A stretch of DNA of 64,000 nucleotides. It comes from Xestospongia bergquistia (taxonomy: Eukaryota; Porifera; Demospongiae; Haplosclerida; Petrosiidae). The notes below the pieces were generated by a model, which saw only the letters and a list, made by a program, of their open reading frames with translations, had not been told where the DNA came from and searched no databases. Both the position numbers and the translations under genes were made by a program. The DNA lies in NCBI GenBank assembly GCA_963965975.1, contig OZ014416.1:1922001-1986000 (forward strand), read 5' to 3'. Below, one piece after another: positions 41,075-63,550 of the stretch (the first letter of the stretch is position 1; every line of letters begins with the position of its first letter).

Positions 41075-42666
41075 ATGAGTTGGTTCAATTGGTGTTGATT
41101 AGGCAATATCACATGTTTGGTTTCTATTTATACTAAGTGACACATCCAATACCAACTGAAGACATACCTGAAAAATGAATCACATCAACAATGACTTCAT
41201 GACCTTCATAATGTGTCATGCACATAGTGATTGTTGCAGGTAATATTCTAAGATAGTACTAATAATAATGGATTTACTATATGTAATTCCAAAAGTCCGC
41301 AATGTTAATTATATTTAACAACAAGGAGGGTCTCATATAAAATGGACCCTAAATACTTCCACATCAGTGGCTGATAATTAAATTCCTACAGTAAGTGTAC
41401 ATCACGTTTTTGGCACTATTTTTTAATGTTTGACATGTTTTTGTACATGTATTTGGTGGGAGAGAGAGGGGGTTATTGCATTTTTGACAGCGTATTGCTT
41501 GTATGTGTAATTAGAAATAACAATGATATTAAACTGATATCAACAAGTATGATCTTAAAACACTTAAATATTAAAAATTACATTAACGAGTCGTAAAGAC
41601 ATTGTGTTCATACAATCAATAAAAAATATATAAAAATAACTTTGTTGTAATCAGAGTGATTTAACACAATTAAGAATTTGTTTTATTTAATCAAAACATG
41701 CATCATTCAAACTAATAAGGGACTTTTTCATGATAATCCTATTACTTTATCCATATATAGAAAACCACAGATCATTCAGTACGGAAATGCAAACATAGCC
41801 TTTTGACCGTATTGAGACATCATTGCTATTCAATTACATGTACCTCTGACATACAGCGAGGCCACAAGTGGTCAATTAGTGATGATTGCGGAGGATGAGG
41901 ACATACCAGACTCCCATAAACCAGAGGTGTGTGCCACTAAATAGTCTACTAGTCAGTGAAGGTGTGGACGATCAAACAACAAACTTTGAGTAAACTCAAT
42001 TTAAAAAACTACACAAAGATTTAATAGAGAGATAAGATCAACTTGTAGGGTAGTCTCGGGGTGTGGCAGTCTGGGATCAACAGTACTTGTAGGATTTTTA
42101 TTCCATTTTTTGTACAGGTTTAGTCAAATAATTTCATATGTCAATGTTGGGTAATGTCCCTGCGTTTGACTACACCCATTTTGAATTTAAAGTAAATTTT
42201 ATTTACTAATATTAATTTTCCGATAATGTAACAGTTATATCAGTCTTAGTTTAAAATATATATAAACAAAAATATGATTTCCATCGTATTATGTTAATAT
42301 AATATTAACCAATTACAACTAATAGATATAGCAGTTGTTTTGAATATTATGCTGACAAAATGGTTATAGCTATACAGACACCAAACATTAATTCAGTATA
42401 CTTAAAATGTACTTGTCTTTTTGGCAGACATTGTATTGAAAGTACATGTACTAGTAGTAAATTGTCATGTTTTGACAATATGTCTATCCATACATGACAC
42501 TTGTATATATTATATATCCAGGGAATAAGTTATTATGATAATTATATGGATTACCTTCACGTGTAAATTCCAGTTGTATTACTAACTTCAACGAATGCTC
42601 AAAATTTAGTTTCGTTAAAGTAAGGATATTTAAAATATAATCCAAAGCTGTTTTAGAAGTTATGTG

Positions 42667-44330
42667 CTTCATGATACATGTACTCAATAAATGTATCATG
42701 AAGTACATGTACTCAATAAATGTATCATGAAGTACATGTACTCAATAAATGTATTATGAAGTACATGTACTCAATAAATGTATTAAGAAGTACATGTACT
42801 CAATAAATGTATCATGAAACATATGTACTCAATAAATGTATTATGAAGTACATGTACTCAATAAATGTATTATGAAGTACATGTACTCAATCAATGTATC
42901 ATGAAGTACATGTACTCAATAAATGTATCATGAAGTACATGTACTCAATAAATGTATTATGAAGTACATGTACTCAATAAATGTATCATGAAACATATGT
43001 ACTCAATAAATGTATTATGAAGTACATGTACTCAATAAATGTATTAAGAAGTAAATGTACTCAATAAATGTATCATGAAACATATGTACTCAATAAATGT
43101 ATTATGAAGTACAAGTACTCAATAAATGTATTATGAAGTACATGTACTCAATCAATGTATCATGAAGTACATGTACTCAATCAATGTATCATGAAGTACA
43201 TGTACTCAATAAATGTATCATGAAGTATATGTACTCAATAAATGTATCATGAAACATATGTACTCAATAAATGTATTATGAAGTACATGTACTCAATAAA
43301 TGTATCATGAAACATATGTACTCAATATTATGAAGTACATGTACTCAATAAATGTATTATGAAGTACATGTAGTCAATCAATGTATCATGAAGTACATGT
43401 ACTCAATAAATGTATCATGAAGTACATGTACTCAATAAATGTATTATGAAGTACATGTAGTCAATCAATGTATCATGAAGTACATGTACTCAATAAATGT
43501 ATTATGAAGTACATGTAGTCAATCAATGTATCATGAAGTACATGTACTCAATAAATGTATTATGAAGTACATGTACTCAATCAATGTATCATGAAGTACA
43601 TGTACTCAATAAATGTATTATGAAGTACATGTACTCAATAAATGTATTATGAAGTACATGTACTCAATAAATGTATCATGAAACATATGTACTCAATAAA
43701 TGTATTATGAAGTACATGTACTCAATAAATGTATTAAGAAGTAAATGTACTCAATAAATGTATCATGAAACATATGTACTCAATAAATGTATTATGAAGT
43801 ACAAGTACTCAATAAATGTATTATGAAGTACATGTACTCAATCAATGTATCATGAAGTACATGTACTCAATCAATGTATCATGAAGTACATGTACTCAAT
43901 AAATGTATCATGAAGTATATGTACTCAATAAATGTATCATGAAACATATGTACTCAATAAATGTATTATGAAGTACATGTACTCAATAAATGTATTAAGA
44001 AGTACATGTACTCAATAAATGTATCATGAAACATATGTACTCAATATTATGAAGTACATGTACTCAATAAATGTATTATGAAGTACATGTAGTCAATCAA
44101 TGTATCATGAAGTATATGTACTCAATAAATGTATCATGAAGTACATGTACTCAATAAATGTATTATGAAGTACATGTAGTCAATCAATGTATCATGAAGT
44201 ACATGTACTCAATAAATGTATCATGAAGTACATGTACTCAATAAATGTATTATGAAGTATATGTACTCAATAAATGTATCATGAAACACATGTACTCAAT
44301 AAATGTATTATGAAGTACATGTACTGTATC
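42667..44330. repeat. 29-base minisatellite, about 57 units
   Basis: Unit gtacatgtactcaataaatg plus tatcatgaa. Variants include ttatgaa, catatgt, tcaatca and two shortened units (actcaatattatgaag). A palindrome agtacatgtact recurs in each standard unit. Units are contiguous with no spacers. A variant block at 43043-43260 recurs at 43733-43950, showing a later internal duplication of about 690 bases. Confidence 0.95.
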
Positions 44331-44681
44331 ATGAACACTTACAATTATTGTGATCATGATGGGATGAAAATAACATCATATAATTATAATAGGGAAAATT
44401 TTATTACAAATATCAAGTTATTGCCTAACATCCTGTCCTTTACTATGTTCTACCAAAAACAAGTATCTGTTGATTTAGATCAACCACAATAACTTTACTA
44501 TTACAATATTTACATATCAACATCCACAAATTGAACAATAAACTTTAAAATAACTACTTCAATATTAATCATTAGTAAATGCATTACATGTAGAGTACAT
44601 GTTCCAATGTTAACTTTGCTAATGTCATTATCTAAATCAACTTAGAACTAGAGATTTTTAATGAGCGGTGTACTTGAAAGA

Positions 44682-45699
44682 CTAGACTTTCATTGGGTTA
44701 GCCTCTATCAGTTGGTACCAATGGCCGCATTCACAACGTTGAGCTGGTCCTTTCTTTAGATTCATCCAAGTGATATAGGTAGCATCTGGTTCACCTGAAG
44801 AACAATGAATGCTAATAATGAATGCTTGAGAAAGGGATGGACAGATATATGACGTGAATGGATGTATGAACAACTAACGTGAGAATGAATGGATACATAT
44901 AATGACAGTAAATTGAATAAATGGATGCATAAATGGCTTGAATAGATAGACAGTTTAAACAATGGATAATTAAATAGCCACATAATTAAATTACCAAGTA
45001 ACCACATGACAGAATACTTACATATACAACCAACCATTCGCTCTTCAAACATAGAGGGTACCAATGTGGGCTTGGCTTTTGTGCCCCAGGGTCCTTGATT
45101 AAGGCCAAGATTGAAGGGGTCCTTAATAAGAGAGTCATTAGTATGACCAATGACATACACAGGAACGTACCTCTACGCCAGCCATTAAAGCATCGATCTC
45201 TTTTTTCTCAAGTCCTGTGGCCTGTTCTAAGTCAGTAGGTATGGTACCCTCTGTAATTATGGAGAATTATTAAATAATTAAAGTCATGATGAAATAATGG
45301 TCAACCAGAATTGTACATCTAGTAAACATTACGCAAATCAGGAGTCACATATGACATCATTCTGGCAGAATATATCAACTAGTATATACAGGTGGATTGG
45401 TTTTATCCATCCTAATTATAGGGATGTCTTGTAGCTGTCATTTCCTCTTCATTTATTGGAAAATTTGCTAATTTATACTCAACATCACATACAGATGTTG
45501 CTAGCAACAAATTATATATAGGTTTATTTGTATGGATGGGCATTAAATAGAATAATGTTGCTTTTGCATTCAACATACCTTTGGGAGTGGGTCTTTCTTG
45601 AGAACCATTGGAGTAATAGGCAGCTGAGATACTGCGTCTCCAGTATGGTATTGAAAATAAGCTCCTAACGCTTGCAAACCGAGTTAAAGAAGACGCCAT
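44682..45699 (-). CDS. COX5B: Cytochrome c oxidase subunit 5B, mitochondrial
   Basis: Four exons (45579-45699, 45171-45250, 45022-45121, 44682-44794) give 137 residues. An Arg/Ser-rich presequence (MASSLTRFASVRSLFSIPYW) is followed by the family signature GTIPTDLEQATGLEKKEIDA, then DPFNLGLNQGPWGTKAKPTL and VPSMFEERMVGCICEPDATY. Zinc ligands are expected in CIC and in RCECG; the second pair is C-x-C rather than the vertebrate C-x-x-C, a form I believe is common in invertebrates. The protein is a nuclear-encoded structural subunit on the matrix face of complex IV. A tttaat (attaaa on the gene strand) lies about 25 bases past the stop. The gene is head-to-head with HADHA. Confidence 0.93.
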
Positions 45700-45792
45700 T
45701 TTCTTGAATTGACCCGAACGACCTGTGGCTGCGCACGTGACACTCACATGACATTGGAGACCCACATGGCCTGTTGATTCCCTTGGATTGAA
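45700..45792. promoter_or_regulatory. Bidirectional promoter between COX5B and HADHA
   Basis: Only 93 bases separate the two start codons. The interval holds gcgcacgtgac with a perfect CACGTG at 45734-45739 and a second related site cacatgac at 45743-45750. Both products are mitochondrial energy proteins, so shared control is plausible. Confidence 0.6.
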
Positions 45793-55360
<9,568 letters not shown>

Positions 55361-55564
55361 AACAACTTTGATCTTGTATTGCTAATAGATGAGTGATATG
55401 AGTTATTATTATCAAATTTATTAATTTAAATTAATTTAGTGTTTTCTGTATAGTTTAAACAAGATTTAACAAACCAGTTTATGCAAAGAGAAAAAACAGG
55501 TTAAGAAACTAGAAAGTTTTTACATCAGAAGTGTGTATTGAATGATGCTATTGAGTTTAAATTT
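55361..55564. other. Convergent gap between HADHA and HDAC
   Basis: The two stop codons are 204 bases apart, tail to tail, so the 3' UTRs must be short or overlap. No clear aataaa is seen. Confidence 0.5.
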
Positions 55565-58500
55565 TTACTGCTCCATTGGCTCCTCCTCTGGGGGTGTGGT
55601 ATCTGAAGGTGGCTGCTCTGACAACTTCTCCGGTCTATTACAATAACAAAGATTAATTGATATCCTTTCAATTTCATATTAGATATTAACAATGTCATTT
55701 ACGTCCATCTAGGGTATATGCGGCTCAATGTTTTATGCATTACATTATAAGATTATTAATGCCCTAGTATCATGAAATTGCTTGTTGTCAAAATTTAGGA
55801 AACCTAATACTAATTTACTAAGTTTTTTGTCTCAGTATTTATACTAACATACACGCCTTCTTTTGGAAAATAAGGGTAGACAAATTTATGGCAGGTTCTG
55901 GACATAACCATGCATAAACTTACACCACCACACTTAGACCCTATTCTTAATATAGTAACATGAGACATGCGTTACTATTTATAGTAACATCATGATTATA
56001 TAAACATACTTTAAATTGGGAACCATAATTATAAAGAACTAGGGTATCAAGTCTTGTGGATATAACTTACGATGATTCAGTAACTGGTTCTGTTGTTTGT
56101 GTGGTTGAGCCTTGATTTGAACCAGTGGGTGTGGGTGTGGGTGTGACATCACTAGTGGGCGTGTCACGTGGAGTGGGTTCCATTGAGGAAGGGTGTGCAG
56201 TTTTGTTATCATCCTCAGCAGTAGGACCTGGACTGAGAGAAGCTTTCTTTGCTGCATCATGTTCCTTTGCTAGACGTGGTCGTTTACGTTGAGAAGGTTC
56301 TTTATAATTTTTATTATCTCTTCGACTGTCTCCTTCATCCTCTGAATCTGAATACTCGTCATCACGTTGTATTCTTTTGTCACGATCTTGTTCTAAAACA
56401 ATGAGAATTATAATAGATATATTATAATGAGTAATGGACATATCATAGTAAACAATGGACGTAGCTATAGCAACTAACAGATACATCATAGTAAACAATG
56501 GACAAACTACAGAACTGATGGATACATCATAGTAAAATGTACGTAACTATAGCAACTAATGGATACATCATAGTAAGCAATGGACATACGACAGAACTGA
56601 TGGATACATCATAGTAAAATGTATGTAACTATAGTAACTAATGGATACATCTTAGTAAGCAATGGACATACTATAACAACTGATGGATACATCATAGTAA
56701 ACAATGGACATAGCTATAGCAACTAACAGATACATCATAGTAAGCAATGGACACACTACAGAACTAATGGATACATCATAGTAAAAATGGACGTAACTAT
56801 AGCAACTAATGGATACATCATAGTATGGACAAACTACAGAACTGATGGATACATCATAGTAAAAATGGACATAACTATAGCAACTAATAGATACATCATA
56901 GTATGGACATACTACAGAACTGATGGATACATCATAGTAAAATGGACGTAACTATAGCAACTAATGGATACATCATAGTAAGCAATGGACAAACTACAGA
57001 ACTGATGGATACATCATAGTAAAAATGGACGTAACTATAGCAACTAATGGATACATCATAGTATGGACATACTACAACAACTGATGGATACATCATAGTA
57101 AGCAATGGACAAACTACAGAACTGATGGATACATCATAGTAAAAACAGACGTAACTATAGCAACTAATGGATACATCATAGTAAGCAATGGACATACGAC
57201 AGAACTGATGGATACATCATAGTAAAATGGACGTAACTATAGCAACTAATAGATACATCATAGTATGGACATACTATAACAACTGATGGATACATCATAG
57301 TAAAAAGGACGTAACTATAGCAACTAATAGATACATCATAGTATGGACATACTACAGAACTGATGGATACATCGTAGTAAAAATGGACGTAACTATAGCA
57401 ACTAATGGATACATCATAGTATGGAAATACTACAGAACTGATGGATACATCATAGTAAGAATGGATGTAACTATAGCAACTAATGGATACATCATAGTAA
57501 GCAATGGACATACTACAACAACTGATGGATACATCATAGTAAGCAATGGACATACTACAACAACTGATGGATACATCTTAGTAAGCAATGGACATACTAT
57601 AACAACTGATGGATACATCATAGTAAGCAATGGATGTAGCTATAACAACTAACAGATACATCATAGTAAACAATGGACACACTACAGAACTAATGGATAC
57701 ATCATAGTAAACAATGGACATACTACAACAACTGATGGATACATCATAGTAAGCAATGGACATACTACAACAACTGATGGATACATCTTAGTAAGCAATG
57801 GACATACTATAACAACTGATGGATACATCATAGTAAGCAATGGATGTAGCTATAGCAACTAACAGATACATCATAGTAAACAATGGACATACTACAACAA
57901 CTGATGGATACATCATAGTAAGCAATGGACATACTACAACAACTGATGGATACATCTTAGTAAGCAATGGACATACTATAACAACTGATGGATACATCAT
58001 AGTAAGCAATGGACACACTACAGAACTAATGGATACATCATAGTAAACAATGGACATACTACAACAACTGATGGATACATCATAGTAAGCAATGGACATA
58101 CTACAACAACTGATGGATACATCATAGTAAGCAATGGACGTAGCTATAGCAACTAACAGATACATCATAGTAAACAATGGACACACTACAGGAACTAATG
58201 AACATTACATTGGATGTAAACTTGTACATGTATAGTGAATAATGGACACCTTATATTAAAACAATGAATGGACAATGCATCAGTTATGGACACAATGGGT
58301 AAGAATAATAGATATATGTACAACAATATACTGGTGACCTACGTGATATTCTCTCATCAGTTATGGACACAATGGGTAAGAATAATAGATATATGTACAA
58401 CAATATACTGGTGACCTACGTGATATTCTCTCATCAGTTATGGACACAATGGGTAAGAATAATAGATATATATACAACAATATACTGGTGACCTACGTGA

Positions 58501-61500
58501 TATTCTCTCATCAGGATTCTTCTCCTCTGGCTCAGGCAAAGTGATACCATTTTCAGGAATGGCTACAATGTAGAAAAAAGAATAGTAAATGTACATTTCC
58601 ATGGACACCATTAATTTTAACAGTATTACTAGTATATTAAGTGTATTTGCTTACGTTGCATTTGTACACTTGGAGCAGCTGGTAAAAGTCGAAGGTTCTC
58701 AAACAATTTCACTTTAATTTTTTCCAGGTATTCAGTTGTATTTTGATTGGTCATATTAGTTGGACTGATGTGCAACTTGAAGTCGGGACCAAAATACTCA
58801 AAGTAATCATTATAAGGTAGTTCTAGAGAACAATATAAGATATGATATTTATCTCTACAATATTACATACAGTCTTAATAAATGAGACTTAGGTTTCATG
58901 AAGGAGCTATTTCCGTGAAAATTTGACCAATCAAATTTAAAACATCAATACACTTGGTATACAGGTATTGAAAATATTAGTTATTGTTTATATTTATATG
59001 AAATTATTAATATCCACTTCAATCTAATTTCAATTGTGAAATTCAAAATGCTGACATTCAACATTTGTCAAATGAAGAATTTTTGTAAACTATTTCTTTA
59101 TTTAACTATGATGAATTTGTCAAATGAAAACAGGAACATAATAGGATGCACAAAACATGTCCAATTTATAGTAACTAAACATGTACACATGTCATATGTA
59201 CATGTACATATGACATGTATACTATATCTATGGTAACTAAACATGTACACATGTCATATATATATATACTATACTATGGTAACTAAACATGTACACATGT
59301 CATATATACATCTACATATGACATGTACACTATATCTATGGTAACTAAACATGTACACATGTCATATATACATGTACATATGACATGTACACTATATCTA
59401 TGGTAACTAAACATGTACACATGTCATATATACGTATACTATACTATGGTAACTAAACATGTACACATGTCATATGTACATGTACATATGACATGTATAC
59501 TATATCTATGGTAACTAAACATGTACACATGTCATATGTACATGTACATGTATACTGTATATATAACAGTATATACATACATGTATTTCTTACCATTAGC
59601 AATGACACAGTTAAGTGCTGTTGATGTTTCATATGTCCAACATCTAGCTACATTACGTATTGTATAACCACCTCCTCCTAATAATACTATTGGCAAATTA
59701 AATCTTCTCATGTAATCGACACATTCTGCATGGCCTAATAGACAATTAATGGATGAATAAATACTAAATGGATAATTGTGTACTAAGAATGGATGAATGA
59801 GTATAACTAATGGATGAATGAATATAATTTATGGATGAATGAGTATAACTAATGGATGAATGAGTATAACTAATGGATGAATGAATATAACTAATGGATG
59901 AATGAATATAACTAATGGATGAATGAATACAAAAGGATAAACTAATAAAACAGATGAATGAACAAAGTCAAGGAGAGATTGGTTTTGAACAATTGAATCA
60001 TAAATGATGAGTGAATTATATTTACACTAAATCATTTAACTGTATTATTAGTCATTTCTCTCTACATACCTTTAAGGGAGAGATTAAAACAACCTAAACG
60101 GTCACCAGCTAAGGAGTCAGCACCACACTGGAGTGCTATAGCAGTGGGACGATATATCTCCATTACCTTAGACATCACCTATATTGGAATGAAGGAGACG
60201 TGAACTAACATAATATTGTACATAACAAGAAGGATATTAAATAACACACAATTAATAAGTACATGACAGAACTTACAGGTTTGAAGATAGACTGATATGA
60301 CTCATCATCAATACCATCTCTTAATGGGAAATTAACAGCATAATACTTGCCTTTGTCAGAACCAACATCCTAAAGTCAAAGAATACTATATATAGTGTGT
60401 ACTATGGAAACAGCATAACCAGTTAATAACAAATTTAACCAGAATCATTTACAGCAGACTGTTGTTTGGGCAACCTTTTAGCTATTCAGCTTGAGTGTTA
60501 GAAATACCTACATTGTATTACTTCATATCATACTAGACAAGATGGAGGCTATGATTATAGTCGTCCAGAGATTGTTTTAAAGTACTACTGAAGATTCGAG
60601 TGTTAAGAGGCTTTGTAAGGCTAAAATGAAACCACAAAGGAATATTTTATGGTTCAAGATGGAATAATGATTGGTAGCTGTAGACCAATTAAACACACCC
60701 AAGACCAAAGCTAATTATATTATGTACACAAGTACAAATTATATAGAACATGTATTTGTACATGCACATATTATAAGTAATTTAATATTATTAATATATA
60801 TATGTACCTTTAAGTCACCAGTACCAGGGAAGTATTCACCATATTTATGAAATGATACTGTCATAACACGGTCTGTTGTATAAAATGCTTCTTCGACTCC
60901 ATCTCCATGATGAATATCAATATCAATGTATAAAACTCTTTGATGATATCTGAAAGAGAAATTAATTGTAAATCAACAGATATCAGTATCATGCTTAGAG
61001 AGATCAATATGTCATCAACTTTGTATTAAGTAGAAATCAATTAAAAGAGTCAGATCATACTTAAAGAGATCACTATAAAATCAACAGAGATCAGTATCAC
61101 ACTTACTTAAGTAGTTCTAAAATAGATAACACTATATCATTTACATAACAAAATCCAGAAGCCTCAGACTTTTTAGCATGATGTAAACCACCAGCCCAGT
61201 TAATAGCAATATCAGTCTCTTGTTTATTGATCTTCACTGCTCCAGCTAATGAGAGAGAGAGAGAGAGAGAGAGAGCAATGAAATGATATCTAGGTTTTAT
61301 GATTTATTACATAATTACACATCCCACATATACAGTTCTAACCACATTTAGTTTTAATATAAAAAGAGGACAAATTAGTAACATTATGTAACAATTATTG
61401 TAATAGCTTTATCAGGATAGAAGGGAGAAGTGTGAAACACCCACGCAATTGATTGAATGTCTCAACTTATTTTAAGAGAACAACACAAATACATGTAACT

Positions 61501-62646
61501 AAGGATTTTTTTAATGTTACTATTTTTAGAACACACACACACACACACAGAGTTACATGTAGCTATGGATTTCATAGATACCAACCAGTATTACAGGTAT
61601 AACTATAGTCTAGCTTTGCTATTTCCTCCATACAGACAGCTGGTTTCCTCCATACAGAACCACATTATAGATGCTTATTTACTTTTTGTTACTCATAGCT
61701 TGCTTTCTTGGTACATGAAGAATAAATACTGTATAAGTATTTAAGAGTGACCCAGCACAATAAACTATAATTCAACCAGCCTGCACTCACAGGGAGTAGT
61801 CACAGTATAGATATTGCTTAAGTGTGTGTCTAGAAATAGTAACATGTTAGAAATTTTGGGTTCTGGCTAATGTATATATGCTGATCAAGTAATTGAGATA
61901 TAAAATAATAGTTTGAATTTACCAATAGATCCACCAGCAGATAGCTGACAAAATTCGTACATTCCATCAAAAACTGGGCAGTCTTCTCCAACATTGACTA
62001 AATGAAGAGACAATAAGATGATAGTCTTATTTAATAAACAGATAAATGACATGACTGTATGGAAATAAACTGTGAAATGGTTCAGTGAGAATGAATGGTC
62101 AATAAAAAGATAACAACATAAATATAAATGGTTGATTGGACAAAGTTGTTGAGCTAATGAGATAGATAAAAAGATATATGTGAATACTAAAAGATAAGCA
62201 AAGAGGTGCAATCAAAACAATGGGCATGTCACTGTTACCATGACAACAGTCTTACATCTTTGCATTAGTTTTGTGTATTCTCCCACGTTGTCAGGTCTAA
62301 TACTTTTGAGAAACCGAATGTACTCATCGCTATGGTAACCTGTCATTTCCTCTTGAGTAGCAGGGTGTGGCCGCTATAATAATGGGTAGATGTAAACAAC
62401 ATCCAGAGATGAATGGGTGGAGCTTACATATATTTCCATTTTTCTGTATAGTCCATAGTTGAGTAAAAGATTATGAGTCATTCTAATCCTGTGTGGTTTC
62501 ATGGGATGACCTTGACCATAGTAATAGTTACCAATGTCTCCTATATTTGAAGAAAGCACTTCATCATTACAGTTACAACTATGTTTAATCTCACCATCAT
62601 AGTAATAGCAAACTCTTCTTTTCCCTCCAACATCTAAGGTAGCCAT
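55565..62646 (-). CDS. HDAC1: Class I histone deacetylase (HDAC1/2 type)
   Basis: Thirteen exons give 535 residues: 62595-62646, 62428-62540, 62256-62373, 61923-61997, 61107-61245, 60808-60949, 60277-60369, 60070-60178, 59594-59734, 58655-58822, 58497-58562, 56071-56392, 55565-55634. The catalytic domain is nearly canonical: [40 protein letters not shown] with the two charge-relay His, [15 protein letters not shown] with zinc Asp/His, [16 protein letters not shown] with the third zinc Asp, and [16 protein letters not shown] with the catalytic Tyr. The tail has the acidic SDSEDEGDS casein-kinase-2-like patch of HDAC1/2, then a Thr/Pro-rich extension ending EEEPMEQ, longer than in vertebrates. 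It should be the nuclear, zinc-dependent lysine deacetylase of Sin3, NuRD and CoREST-type complexes. HDAC1 versus HDAC2 is meaningless outside vertebrates. Intron 1 is 54 bases and in frame. Confidence 0.96.
56430..58200. repeat. 1.8-kb minisatellite in HDAC intron 11
   Basis: Units of about 35-45 bases share gatggatacatcatagtaag. Two main types alternate, one with atggacatactacaacaact and one with atggacgtaactatagcaac. Roughly 40 or more units. Confidence 0.95.
58279..58514. repeat. 77-base tandem triplication across the HDAC exon 11 donor
   Basis: The tag atcag recurs at 58279, 58356, 58433 and 58510, an exact 77-base period. Each unit contains acctacgtgatattctctc, which on the gene strand is the end of exon 11 plus its donor (gagagaatatcac|gtaggt). 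Only the copy joined to the rest of exon 11 (58497) can be the real boundary. Confidence 0.93.
59160..59560. repeat. Palindrome-rich tandem repeat in HDAC intron 9
   Basis: About seven copies of ggtaactaaacatgtacaca followed by tgtcatat, spaced 46-62 bases apart. The span 59187-59218 is a perfect 32-base palindrome centred on atgtacatgtacat. Confidence 0.9.
59785..59935. repeat. 22-base tandem repeat in HDAC intron 8
   Basis: Units of atggatgaatgaatataact, with gagtataact variants, about seven copies. Confidence 0.9.
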
Positions 62647-63550
62647 TTCGTATTAACACGTACAAAGAAAAAGTGACTCGAGCTCAACGCGACCACAAAT
62701 CTCTCACCCTCCTCTGTGCAATATAGAGGCTTCACAGTTCGATACGGCGCTTATTATAAACTGAGAATTATTTCTTTTCTCGCATTATTAGATTCCATTC
62801 TGGTAACTTCTCGCGTAGCGTGAAGTGTGACACGCCTCAAAGGGAATATTATAGTATTATATATACATTTTATGTTATAGACTATAGTACATGTATTTTA
62901 AGAGAATAGGGTTTATAATATACGCAATACAAATAAGATGTGTGCAGTATATAATTAAAATGCACACATTACATTATACAATATTATGGCATGTCATTCA
63001 TGCGTTCAAATTCAAATCTCAATACAGGTGTATGTGCTTTTCTTTCTAAATTAGTCTCTGAACTGTGTACAGTAGTTATTTATCTACTCTTGTCTCCAGA
63101 TCAAAGGACTTCAGATGGTGTGTTGGATTGATGAAGTACTAGAAGTCCTTAAATTTAATGAATAGCAAACTGGAATATCAACATCATTGAGTTTTGATGT
63201 GTAGAGCAACATGCATCATAAAAACATAATTCATTAATGTCCTACAATGCATATCTATTAGTTCAGCTACCAGTTGAGGTGGTACTTGTTCAGTGTTTCC
63301 AATACCAGTAACAATGAGTCTAGTGTGGTAAAATACTTCAATACAAAATTTGCCATTTAAAGTGCACATACAGACTAACTTGGAACTGTTTTATAGAGAA
63401 AATGTCTTTGCCTATAGGCGTACGTGACTAGGAATACGGCAACATTGTATGTGACTTAGTAACTGTATATATATGTATGTAACTATAAGTAATTGTTGAG
63501 GGGAGGAGCATCAACACGTGTTTACACGTGTTAAGCCACGCCTTTGCAAA
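62647..63550. other. HDAC-PREB divergent intergenic region
   Basis: The two genes diverge across about 0.9 kb. The HDAC side is GC-richer (ctcaacgcgacc, cgatacggcg). A 61-codon open frame on the minus strand at 63184-63369, beginning MCTLNGKFCIEVFYHTRL, looks codon-like but matches nothing I recognise and has no partner exons. It may be a gene relic. Confidence 0.4.
63515..63530. promoter_or_regulatory. Paired CACGTG E-boxes upstream of PREB
   Basis: Two perfect CACGTG hexamers at 63515-63520 and 63525-63530, 10 bases start to start, lie 21-36 bases before the PREB ATG and within the likely core promoter. Confidence 0.5.

Larger units (their letters stand above)
37920..44681. other. 6.8-kb gene-poor interval
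   Basis: No gene can be supported. It holds an attaaa near 37975 that could end the ankyrin-Roc transcript, repeated gtcatgtgac motifs (38130-38275), a 17-base G tract (39152-39168), a tatattatatagtatgta array (39560-39745), an inverted repeat (41032-41074) and a large 29-base minisatellite. A short frame at 41857-41944 (ATSGQLVMIAEDEDIPDSHK) has a codon-like look but no partner exons. Confidence 0.5.

Noticed and set aside
42667-44330. CRISPR-like array of 29-base repeats
   Set aside because: Units are contiguous with no unique spacers, and the locus is in an animal genome; it is a minisatellite.
44762-45160. 132-residue minus-strand frame spanning COX5B exons 3 and 4
   Set aside because: It runs through an intron; splicing at 45022 and 44794 gives the true VGCICEPDATY junction.
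56932-58186. Several 60-130-residue open frames with YYDVSIS repeats
   Set aside because: They are readings of the HDAC intron 11 minisatellite, in both strands and several frames.
62428-62646. HDAC with an 18-residue insert in the N-terminal strand
   Set aside because: The insert has gt...ag ends and its removal restores the universal [15 protein letters not shown], so it is treated as an intron, not coding.
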